Both the position numbers and the translations under genes were made by a program. A DNA stretch of 20,890 nucleotides, taken from positions 1-20,890 of the forward strand of contig CALVIK010000086.1 in assembly GCA_944329545.1 (NCBI GenBank). Direction: 5' to 3'. This DNA comes from an uncultured Bacilli bacterium (GTDB lineage Bacteria > Bacillota_I > Bacilli_A > RF39 > UBA660). The notes under the pieces were generated by a model. The model saw only the letters and a list, made by a program, of their open reading frames with translations. It made no database searches and was not told the origin of the DNA. This document shows, piece by piece, positions 7,223 through 13,201 of this stretch (its first letter is position 1; each line of letters begins with the position of its first letter).

Positions 7223-7828
7223 ATGGAAAAGAAAGAAAAAATGAGTGAAAAAATTACTAAAAATGAAACTAATAGTAAAATTAATGCAGAAATTAAAGAA
7301 GAAATAGAAAATGTAAAAGAGGCATCGCTTGAGGAAATTGTGCAAAATGATTATCAAGAACAAACAATTGTTGACATGAATATTCCTACTAAAAAAATCG
7401 GCCTTGCTTATGATCACCGGGGTTATAATTTGTGTCAAAAATTGACAAAATATTTAAAAAATAAAGGGTATACTATAATTGATTATGGCAGTGGTAATAT
7501 GCTTACTAGTGATTATCCAGTTGCTGCCTTTGCTTTAGGTAAAGGAATTAAAGAAGGCGAAGTTGAAAAAGGAATAGCCATTTGCGGAAGTGGTATTGGT
7601 ATAAGTATAGCTTGTAATAAAGTTAAAGGTGTTAGGTGTGCTAAAGTTAATAATGTCAAAGAAATGAAACAAAGTCGTTGTGATAATGACGCCAATGTCA
7701 TGGCTATAAGTGGAAAAATGCCACTTATTAGAGCTAAAGATATTGTTGATGTTTTTTTAAAAACCGAATATAAAGGTGAAGAAAGACATCAAAAAAGAAT
7801 TGATATGCTTAATAATTATCAGGATTAA
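7223..7828 (+). CDS. rpiB: Ribose-5-phosphate isomerase B with N-terminal extension
   Basis: RpiB/LacAB family: interconverts ribose 5-phosphate and ribulose 5-phosphate in the non-oxidative pentose phosphate pathway. The core starts at about residue 57 (KKIGLAYDHRGYN) and includes IIDYGS, SDYPVAAF, ICGSGIGISIACNK with the catalytic-position Cys121, and NDANVMAISG. Two oddities are visible. Residues 1-56 are a Lys/Glu-rich extension absent from typical RpiB of about 150 residues, and it is translated because the only good SD (AGGAGG, 7208-7213) precedes ATG 7223. The His usual just before NDAN is Asp154. The related LacA/LacB sugar isomerases are the alternative. rpiB near spoIIR and mntP also occurs in B. 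subtilis. The stop is 2 bases from the next ATG. Confidence 0.88.
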   Translation: MEKKEKMSEKITKNETNSKINAEIKEEIENVKEASLEEIVQNDYQEQTIVDMNIPTKKIGLAYDHRGYNLCQKLTKYLKNKGYTIIDYGSGNMLTSDYPVAAFALGKGIKEGEVEKGIAICGSGIGISIACNKVKGVRCAKVNNVKEMKQSRCDNDANVMAISGKMPLIRAKDIVDVFLKTEYKGEERHQKRIDMLNNYQD

Positions 7829-7830
7829 TT

Positions 7831-8028
7831 ATGTTTTTAAAAGCTTTTTTATATGTCATTGTCTTAGTTATTACAATATGGGCTTTAGATAGCATTAATA
7901 CCACTAATTTATTTAAAAAGAATAAATATTACGCTTCGCGCGTATTATATTTAATAGTAAGTATGGCACTTGCGTATTTAGTAGTAAATTTCTTGTATGA
8001 TTTTTTTAATTATTCACAAATTGTCTAG
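7831..8028 (+). CDS. DUF1146 small membrane protein (YwzB-like)
   Basis: A 65-residue protein with two predicted transmembrane helices (about residues 3-19 and 38-57) separated by a short basic stretch (FKKNKYYASRV). Pattern and size fit DUF1146, whose B. subtilis member YwzB is encoded close to murAA and spoIID. The first helix carries ITIWALDSIN, comparable to the family's WWAL region. Function is unknown. It starts 2 bases after rpiB and precedes spoIID by 20 bases, so an rpiB-to-spoIID transcript is likely. The RBS (CAGGATT) is weak, consistent with translational coupling to rpiB. Confidence 0.75.
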   Translation: MFLKAFLYVIVLVITIWALDSINTTNLFKKNKYYASRVLYLIVSMALAYLVVNFLYDFFNYSQIV

Positions 8029-8048
8029 TTAGAGAAAGGAAATTGGCT

Positions 8049-8960
8049 ATGAAAAAATTAATTCTCGTAACGGTATTAGTTATATTAATACCTTTTATTA
8101 TCGTAAGTTTATTTATTCAAACTGATGAAATAAAATTTCATTATATGACCAATCAAACGGTTCGGGTTAAAAATGAAAAAACGGGTGAAGTAGTCCAAGT
8201 TCCTTTTGAAGAATATATTAAAGGTGTTTTAGCTGGTGAAATGCCCTCTAGTTTTGAACTTGAGGCTTTAAAAGCGCAAGCTGTGGCTTCTAGAAGTTAT
8301 GTTTTAGTTAAAATGAACCAAAATAAGAATAATGATTATGATGTTGTTAATACGGTAAATAATCAAGTTTATTTAACTGATAGCGAGTTAAAAGAAAAAT
8401 GGCAAGATGATTATTCTAATAGAATAAACAAAATTAAAAAAGCGGTATTAGAAACGAAAGGTGAATATTTATCTTATAATGGCGAAGTAGCTGAAGCTTT
8501 ATTTTTCTCTACTAGTACTGGCGCTACGGAAAACAGTGAGGAAGTTTTTTCTTCAAAAATACCTTATTTAAGAAGTGTAGCTAGTTCTTGGGATGAAGCA
8601 TCGCCAGTATTTGAAGATACGGCAACTTTTAATTTAAATGATTTTTATCAAAAATTAGGTTTAGAATATCAAGATGTTGTCCAAACAGAAGTAATAGAAA
8701 CTACAAGTACTGGGCGCATTAGAAAAATAAAAATAAATGGTAAAGAATTTAATGGGCGAGATGTGGCTACAAAATTATCTTTAAGGTCAAATTATTTTAA
8801 TATCGTGCAAAATGATAAAAATATAACTATTATGACTAAAGGTTTTGGTCATGGTGTTGGTATGAGTCAGTATGGCGCATTAGGTATGGCAAAAGAAGGG
8901 TATAATTATCAAGAAATATTAAAACATTATTATCAAGGTACAGAAATTAAAAAAATTTAG
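8049..8960 (+). CDS. spoIID: Stage II sporulation protein D, engulfment lytic transglycosylase
   Basis: Membrane-anchored mother-cell enzyme that cuts glycan strands ahead of the engulfing membrane, working with SpoIIM and SpoIIP. It has 303 residues: an N-terminal anchor at about 4-24, then the SpoIID domain. The catalytic Glu64 lies in VLAGEMPSSFELEALKAQA, followed by ASRSYVLVKM; STSTGATENSEEVF and FGHGVGMSQYGALGMA are the other family blocks. ATG 8049 is chosen over TTG 8043 because AAAGGA is 8 bases upstream of it and the family begins with a short basic stretch plus anchor. spoIID next to spoIIQ is conserved from B. subtilis. I could not find a clear sigma-E promoter in the short gap. 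Confidence 0.95.
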   Translation: MKKLILVTVLVILIPFIIVSLFIQTDEIKFHYMTNQTVRVKNEKTGEVVQVPFEEYIKGVLAGEMPSSFELEALKAQAVASRSYVLVKMNQNKNNDYDVVNTVNNQVYLTDSELKEKWQDDYSNRINKIKKAVLETKGEYLSYNGEVAEALFFSTSTGATENSEEVFSSKIPYLRSVASSWDEASPVFEDTATFNLNDFYQKLGLEYQDVVQTEVIETTSTGRIRKIKINGKEFNGRDVATKLSLRSNYFNIVQNDKNITIMTKGFGHGVGMSQYGALGMAKEGYNYQEILKHYYQGTEIKKI

Positions 8961-9005
8961 TATAATTTTACCAAAAATGTTAACAATGTTAATAGAGGTG
9001 AAATT

Positions 9006-9644
9006 ATGAAAAAAATCAAGTTAAAAAAACCGGCTCTATATGGCATTTATACAGGCATATTTGCTTTATTGCTTGGCGCTTTATTTTATGTTGATTATTC
9101 TAATAGCAAATTAGAGGAAGCCAAGCCTAAAGATGATGATTATGATTATGTTTCTGAGTTATACGAGGAAGAAGAAATTCCCGTAGTTGGCACTAGCTCA
9201 ATTATCATAAGACCATACAATGATGGAAATATTAAGGTTATCCAAAATTTTTATAATTCTAAAGGAACAGAAGAAGAACAAGAAAACTCTATAATCAACT
9301 ATGATCAAACTTATTTACAAAATAAAGGCACTTGCTATGGTGGTGTAGAGAATTTTGATGTTGTTAGTGTTTTAGATGGTACAGTAGTTAGTGTCAAAGA
9401 AGATAACTTGCTTGGAAATGTTGTTGAAATTAAAAACTCAGATAAAGTAACGACAATTTATCAAAGTTTAGGTGAAGTGAGCGTAAAAGAAAATGATGCT
9501 GTAGCGCAGGGCCAAGTTATTGGTAAAAGTGGAACTTCCAACATTAACAAAGATTTAGGAAATCATTTAGCTTTTGAACTTAAAGTTAATGGTATTTTTG
9601 TTAATCCAGAAGAATATTATGATAAAGACATAAACACCTTTTAA
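9006..9644 (+). CDS. spoIIQ: Stage II sporulation protein Q, degenerate M23 domain
   Basis: Forespore membrane protein whose outer domain pairs with SpoIIIAH across the intermembrane space, holding the engulfing membrane and forming part of the feeding-tube channel. Of 212 residues, about 11-31 are transmembrane, 35-60 an acidic linker, and about 76-204 the LytM/M23 domain (NFDVVSVLDGTVVSVKED, LGNVVEIKN, TIYQSLGEVSV, GQVIGKSGTS, GNHLAFEL). The zinc HxH motif reads H187-L-A189 and the N-terminal HxxxD is also missing, so endopeptidase activity is not expected. B. subtilis SpoIIQ is also inactive but keeps more ligands. The start has GAGGTGA and ATG. The SpoIIIAH partner is not in the window. 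Confidence 0.88.
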   Translation: MKKIKLKKPALYGIYTGIFALLLGALFYVDYSNSKLEEAKPKDDDYDYVSELYEEEEIPVVGTSSIIIRPYNDGNIKVIQNFYNSKGTEEEQENSIINYDQTYLQNKGTCYGGVENFDVVSVLDGTVVSVKEDNLLGNVVEIKNSDKVTTIYQSLGEVSVKENDAVAQGQVIGKSGTSNINKDLGNHLAFELKVNGIFVNPEEYYDKDINTF

Positions 9645-9663
9645 GAGCAAAAGCTCTTTTTTT
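9643..9663 (+). terminator. Intrinsic terminator of spoIID-spoIIQ
   Basis: AAGAGC (9643-9648), loop AAAA, GCTCTT (9653-9658), then a T run. It overlaps the spoIIQ TAA stop. Confidence 0.85.
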
Positions 9664-9676
9664 AATGTTTTTTCCA

Positions 9677-9685
9677 TGTTATAAT
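9677..9685 (+). promoter_or_regulatory. Extended -10 promoter for zinc-ribbon gene
   Basis: TGTTATAAT, with the terminator T run at the -35 distance and an AGGAGG SD before ATG 9726. Confidence 0.65.
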
Positions 9686-9725
9686 TGAATCGGCAATTAT
9701 TTGTCAAAATAGGAGGAGTGAATTT

Positions 9726-10058
9726 ATGTATTGTGAAAACTGTGGAAAAAAATTAAATGAAGGAGCAGATGTTTGTTTAGAATGTGGTCATAAAGTAAAT
9801 AATAATCAAAATACTTTCAATGTTCAAAATATTCCCAGTGAATATAAGCCAGTTTCTATGTGGGGTTATTTTGGTTACCAAATATTATTCGCGATTCCTT
9901 TTATCGGTTGGATAATATTAATTATATTTGCGATTGTACATTCAAATATAAATGTTAGAAACTTTGCTCGCTCATATTTTTGTTTTTTAATTGTTTTAGG
10001 GATACTATTTGTTATACTTTTTACAGTTGGCGCTGGAGCAGTAGCCATTACTGCTTAA
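9726..10058 (+). CDS. Zinc-ribbon membrane protein
   Basis: A 110-residue protein. Residues 3-21 are a zinc ribbon with two CxxC knuckles (YCENCGKK and CLECGHK), followed by an Asn/Gln-rich linker and two hydrophobic helices (about 50-68 and 83-108) with FIGWIILIIFAIVHSNINVRNFARS between. This is the common layout of small zinc-ribbon membrane proteins in Firmicutes whose function is not known. The start has AGGAGG upstream. It is the first gene of the accessory stretch after spoIIQ and has its own promoter and a bidirectional terminator, so it is probably transcribed alone. Confidence 0.75.
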   Translation: MYCENCGKKLNEGADVCLECGHKVNNNQNTFNVQNIPSEYKPVSMWGYFGYQILFAIPFIGWIILIIFAIVHSNINVRNFARSYFCFLIVLGILFVILFTVGAGAVAITA

Positions 10059-10060
10059 AA

Positions 10061-10082
10061 ATTTCGTATTTTTTCACGAAGT
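10061..10082. terminator. Bidirectional terminator between zinc-ribbon and XRE genes
   Basis: ATTTCGT (10061-10067) and ACGAAGT (10076-10082) pair over an 8-base loop with one G-U pair. A T run follows on the plus strand, and an A run precedes it that gives U residues on the minus transcript. It lies between two convergent genes. Confidence 0.75.
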
Positions 10083-10086
10083 TTTT

Positions 10087-10317
10087 TTATTGCCTTTTTA
10101 TTTTGTTTAAAGTTATATATTCATTGGATTTTTTGTCTTTAATAATTATTTCGTAATTGCATATTTCCATGATTTTTAAAACCATATCAAAAGTAGGTTC
10201 ACGAAAACCTCTTTCCCAGCCACTTAATGTTGTTTGCCCTATATTTAGTTTGTGAGCAATATCAATTTGTTTAAATTTCCTATTGGTTCTAATAAATTTT
10301 AATATTTTTCTTATAAT
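10087..10317 (-). CDS. XRE-family HTH regulator with probable ATT start codon
   Basis: 76 codons in one open frame with no ATG, GTG or TTG near the 5' end, bounded upstream by TAA (10318-10320). The translation has a clear XRE helix-turn-helix at about residues 14-41: KFKQIDIAHKLNIGQ, TTLSGWERGFREP, then a hydrophobic helix (FDMVLKIMEICNYEI) and a basic tail (NKIKRQ). GGTGA (10326-10322) sits exactly 4 bases before ATT, the spacing seen at fbaA, the DUF421 gene, the Nudix gene and the antiporter gene. ATA, the next codon, is the alternative start at 7 bases. Otherwise it is a gene that recently lost its ATG. It is divergent from a surface-protein gene and probably represses it through the inverted repeats at 10337-10383. 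Confidence 0.7.
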   Translation of the reverse strand: MIRKILKFIRTNRKFKQIDIAHKLNIGQTTLSGWERGFREPTFDMVLKIMEICNYEIIIKDKKSNEYITLNKIKRQ

Positions 10318-10336
10318 TTAATCACCATATACAAAA

Positions 10337-10353
10337 TAACTCAAAATGAATTG
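10337..10353. promoter_or_regulatory. Second, degenerate operator copy
   Basis: TAACTCAAAATGAATTG matches the inverted repeat at 10367 at 12 of 17 positions and starts 30 bases from it, about three helical turns, on the XRE-gene side. It lies where an XRE promoter would be (TTTACA at 10357-10352 on the minus strand), but I see no strong -10 there. Confidence 0.5.
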
Positions 10354-10360
10354 TAAAGTC

Positions 10361-10389
10361 TTGACATAGCTCAAAACGAGCTATAAAAT
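10361..10389 (+). promoter_or_regulatory. Promoter with operator filling its spacer
   Basis: TTGACA (10361-10366), a spacer of exactly 17 bases that is a perfect inverted repeat, TAGCTC-AAAAC-GAGCTA (10367-10383), and TAAAAT (10384-10389). A protein bound here would block RNA polymerase. The divergent XRE regulator is the obvious candidate. Confidence 0.8.
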
Positions 10390-10430
10390 ATAATAAAGAT
10401 ATTATAAAAATGAAATAGGTTGGTGGAAAT

Positions 10431-11300
10431 GTGAGAAGAAGACATAGAAAAAACAAAAGACATACAATTTTTATATTAGTAACAGTTTGCATGATTGGTT
10501 TAATGACAGTGGGCTATGCGGCATTTAGTACTAATTTGAATATTACAGCTAGAGGTAATATTAAAAATGTTTATCACACTGTTTCTTTTAAAACCCAATT
10601 GCTTGAAAACAATACTTTTGAAGAGGGTGCCGAAAATTGGGAATATAGTGGCTGTGCTGGAGAAGGTGGCTTTGAAATTAGTGATGCTGTAACTTATAAC
10701 GGACATAAATCAGTTAGAATATATGAAAATAATGGTGGCATCCATTGTTGGAACGGTATTAGACAAAATGTTGAAAAAGAATTTAATGAAGAAAAAAAAT
10801 ATGAAATTTCATTATATATGAAAAGAGATTCAACTTCTATTTTTGGTGATTTAAACAATACAATTAGAGAATATGCCTCTTTAGGTGATGAAAAAATTAA
10901 TTATCCTGTTTGGATATTTTTAGAAAAAAGAAAAACTTCGGAAATAAATATAACAAACAACAATTTAATTGATAATGAATGGACATATATTAGTGATTAT
11001 GGTAATCGCCCTTCAAATGATGATTATTCAAATAATTTTATAAGAACATTTAATATAGATTATTTAGCTAGGGAAACAAGAACAGAAGCTAGTAATGTCT
11101 GGATTGCACTGCCATCTTTATATGAAGTAGAAGAAAAACAAATAAAAAAATATAATAAAATTGGTACTTTACCTGTAGCTGGTAAAGAAGGTTATACTTT
11201 TACTGGTTGGTATACGGATGAATTTAATGGTGAAAAAATTGATGAAAATTTTGAAATAACTGATGACATTAATTTATATGCTAGATTTATTAAAAATTAA
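10431..11300 (+). CDS. Surface protein with CBM-like and InlB/Flg_new-type domains
   Basis: 289 residues. A basic stretch (RRRHRKNKR) and a hydrophobic segment (about 11-31) form the export signal, followed by GYAAFSTNLNI as in the protein at base 2. Residues of about 55-215 resemble a family 4/9 carbohydrate-binding module: LLENNTFEEGAENWEYSG, HKSVRIYENN, then KYEISLYMK. The C-terminus (about 243-287) has the GYTFTGWYTD and INLYARF landmarks of the Listeria-Bacteroides (Flg_new/InlB B-type) repeat. There is no LPxTG, so it is anchored by the N-terminal helix or released. The start GTG has GGTGG 4 bases upstream. Probably phase- or signal-controlled by the divergent XRE protein (inference). 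Ligand unknown. Confidence 0.8.
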   Translation: MRRRHRKNKRHTIFILVTVCMIGLMTVGYAAFSTNLNITARGNIKNVYHTVSFKTQLLENNTFEEGAENWEYSGCAGEGGFEISDAVTYNGHKSVRIYENNGGIHCWNGIRQNVEKEFNEEKKYEISLYMKRDSTSIFGDLNNTIREYASLGDEKINYPVWIFLEKRKTSEINITNNNLIDNEWTYISDYGNRPSNDDYSNNFIRTFNIDYLARETRTEASNVWIALPSLYEVEEKQIKKYNKIGTLPVAGKEGYTFTGWYTDEFNGEKIDENFEITDDINLYARFIKN

Positions 11301-11301
11301 T

Positions 11302-11322
11302 TGTGGATAACTATGTGGATAA
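11302..11322 (-). other. Two tandem perfect DnaA boxes
   Basis: The plus strand reads TGTGGATAA at 11302-11310 and again at 11314-11322, i.e. two consensus TTATCCACA boxes on the minus strand, same orientation, 12 bases apart. They lie in the gap between convergent genes. No dnaA or dnaN is nearby, so a DnaA-binding cluster is more likely than an origin. Confidence 0.7.
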
Positions 11323-11330
11323 CTAAAAAA

Positions 11331-11357
11331 CAAATAATCACAAAATGTGATTATTTG
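11331..11357 (-). terminator. Terminator of the VWA/RHH operon
   Basis: A perfect 11-bp inverted repeat, CAAATAATCAC (11331-11341) and GTGATTATTTG (11347-11357), with a 5-base loop. Read on the minus strand it is followed by a T run. It overlaps the stop codon of the small gene at 11351. Confidence 0.85.
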
Positions 11358-11509
11358 CTGTGTTTATCATATTCTTTAATTAATATTTCAATGGTTTGAG
11401 CTAAAGAAACCATTTTTTTGTTTTTAAGCATTTCCTTAATTCTGATGTCTTCTAATTTATCTTTAGTTTCTTTCCATATCCTAATAGTAATAAATTCTTT
11501 TTTTTCCAT
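11351..11509 (-). CDS. Small ribbon-helix-helix-like protein
   Basis: A 52-residue product. It has the layout of a ribbon-helix-helix DNA-binding protein: a short strand (KEFITIRIW), a Lys/Glu-rich helix (KETKDKLEDIRIKEM) and a second helix (SLAQTIEILIKEYDKH). RHH proteins bind DNA as dimers and often repress their own operon. Its ATG overlaps the stop of the VWA gene (TAATG, one shared base), which strongly implies translational coupling, and an AGGT stretch lies just before it. The inverted repeat inside the operon's promoter spacer is a plausible binding site (inference). Family assignment comes from pattern only; a simple coiled-coil small protein is the alternative. Confidence 0.65.
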   Translation of the reverse strand: MEKKEFITIRIWKETKDKLEDIRIKEMLKNKKMVSLAQTIEILIKEYDKHSK

Positions 11510-12954
11510 TACCTAAGCATCTCCACATATTTTTCTAAAGTTAAAATCATTGCATCCACTGGAGTATTTTCTTCTAAAGATAATAAATTATTTAAAATAT
11601 TAGGACTAAAACCATTAACCATTAAAACATTTTTATCGTGCATTGTAACCGGTACACCATATGTACTGGCAGCTACATTCCAGAAAATAATTGTTGGTAA
11701 AGTGTATCCTTCTTTTGCAAAAGCTTTTGTCCAGCCTTCAAAATTAGTGCCTTCTTCCGAATAAACGCCATTATCAAATTCCATATCTGAAATAATGATA
11801 ATATGTGAAGGACATTCTTCTTTGTTAGACTTGTTATCTTTTAAAGCTTTTAAAATTAATTCAAACACTTTATCAATGTCTGTTGTGGCAATTTCTGATT
11901 CAATATTAGCTACTTTTTCGACAATTGAATTTCCTTTTAAATGAACTAATTTTGGCTCGCTTGAGAAAGAAATAAAATGATTTTGGAAAACACCTTTGTT
12001 TCTTTCAGCAAAGTATATAGCTAACCCTAAGGAATTAGCAAGTGGTAAGTTTTGACAGCAAGTCATTGAACCAGAAGTATCAGCGACAACTAAAATATTA
12101 GAATTATTACCATTCAAAATATCTTTTTGATTTTTCCACATTTCATCAAACAGTTGACTTTCTTCATTAGTAATTTCTCGAACGCTGCCAAAGAAATTAA
12201 TAAATTTCTTAATAATTTCATAAGCGAATAAACCGGTAGTATTAATTTTAGCTTTTCCTTGACTTAATTTATTCAAATAATCTGTATAAGATTCTTTGTA
12301 TCTTGTGTTGAAACAATTACGATATTTAAGCATTGCCTTAGTTGGAACAGTATTAAAATCAATACTTTCGTTGTTAGTAATGTTTTTTTCCACAACTTTT
12401 AATTTAGTTCTAAGTGTACTTAAAAGTTTACGGTATTCTTTTTCAGACATATCAAGTTTTTGACATAATAATTTAGCTTCCCGGTTATTTTTTTTATGCG
12501 TTCTAAGCGATGGAAGCCATTTAGCCAGTAAAGATGGTGCGTTACTTTGCATATCTTCTTCTAATTGCTTTTTGATAGCATCTATTATTTTATTTTCTAA
12601 AGGAGTATTTATACCTACTAAAATATAATCGTAGCGCCCTAAATCTTTGATAAAAGGCAATATTTTTTCTGCTAATTCAGGCCTTTTTTGACAAAGCCAT
12701 TTAAATATAATTTTAAATATTCTTCTTTCCCCTTTACCTTCTCTAATATCAAGAATATAAAGTAAATTAGCTAACGCTAAAACATCATCTTCCGCTAGAG
12801 CTGTTTCAAAAGTTTTAACAATTCTCCTTTCACTATTGTAGCGTGATATTTTACAAAATAAATCTAAATTAGCGTTATAAGAATTTTCATAATAATTTCC
12901 GCCTTTAGTATTTTTAGTAGTGTTTAACTTTTGCATACTTTTAATCATCCCCAT
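11509..12954 (-). CDS. DUF2828/TROVE-like VWA-domain protein
   Basis: 481 residues. The N-terminal half is helical and fits DUF2828: DLFCKISRYNSERR, then ALAEDDVLALANLLYILDIREGKGERRIF, FIKDLGRYDYIL and LPSLRTHKKNNREAK. The C-terminal half is a von Willebrand A domain with the metal site ILVVADTSGSM (Asp292, Ser294, Ser296) and a second acidic strand (HIIIISDMEFDNG). The layout parallels Ro60/TROVE proteins, which bind Y RNAs, but orthology is not shown. The longer frame to 13059 is rejected: ATG 12954 has AAGGAGG, while the upstream ATG sits inside the leader and has no SD. Its gene is followed, with a 1-base overlap, by the small RHH gene. Confidence 0.8.
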   Translation of the reverse strand: MGMIKSMQKLNTTKNTKGGNYYENSYNANLDLFCKISRYNSERRIVKTFETALAEDDVLALANLLYILDIREGKGERRIFKIIFKWLCQKRPELAEKILPFIKDLGRYDYILVGINTPLENKIIDAIKKQLEEDMQSNAPSLLAKWLPSLRTHKKNNREAKLLCQKLDMSEKEYRKLLSTLRTKLKVVEKNITNNESIDFNTVPTKAMLKYRNCFNTRYKESYTDYLNKLSQGKAKINTTGLFAYEIIKKFINFFGSVREITNEESQLFDEMWKNQKDILNGNNSNILVVADTSGSMTCCQNLPLANSLGLAIYFAERNKGVFQNHFISFSSEPKLVHLKGNSIVEKVANIESEIATTDIDKVFELILKALKDNKSNKEECPSHIIIISDMEFDNGVYSEEGTNFEGWTKAFAKEGYTLPTIIFWNVAASTYGVPVTMHDKNVLMVNGFSPNILNNLLSLEENTPVDAMILTLEKYVEMLR

Positions 12955-13098
12955 AAGTATAACCTCCTTACTATACAATATAAAACAAGCCACAAAATTA
13001 TCAATCAAATAATATTTTCTCAAAAGTAAGTTTGCTGTAAGTGGCTTTATACGAGACACATTAATGATTTACTAAAAATAAAATGCTGTCAGTGTCTC
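12955..13098 (-). ncRNA. Candidate structured leader RNA upstream of the VWA gene
   Basis: Predicted 5' leader of about 144 bases. In transcript order, GAGACAC (13098-13092) can pair with GTGTCTC (13059-13053), then AAGCCAC (13047-13041) with GTGGCTT (12993-12987). Each 5' arm runs straight into a copy of CACTKACAGCA (13094-13084 and 13043-13033; 10 of 11 identical). Two consecutive hairpins sharing a motif suggest a functional RNA, either regulatory or a ligand for the encoded protein. No known riboswitch class was recognised. Confidence 0.45.
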
Positions 13099-13104
13099 AA
13101 TTAT

Positions 13105-13133
13105 ATAATAACACAATGTGTCATTTATGTCAA
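13105..13133 (-). promoter_or_regulatory. Promoter of the VWA/RHH operon with palindrome in spacer
   Basis: On the minus strand: TTGACA (13133-13128), a 17-base spacer and TATTAT (13110-13105). The spacer holds the perfect odd palindrome ACACA-A-TGTGT (plus strand 13111-13121), a likely repressor site. Transcription should start near 13098, at the base of the first leader hairpin. Confidence 0.75.
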
Positions 13134-13201
13134 CACCTTTTAAAAAATTTTGGTCTATTACTAATTTTTTGTTTATATAATTTATTAAAGGGGAGATACT
13201 A

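Noticed and set aside
11302..11322. Chromosomal origin of replication
   Set aside because: Only two DnaA boxes, no dnaA/dnaN/gyr genes and no unwinding-element layout beyond general AT richness.
12955..13059. N-terminal extension of the VWA protein to ATG 13059
   Set aside because: ATG 12954 has an AAGGAGG site, the extra residues match nothing in the family, and the stretch lies in the leader hairpins.
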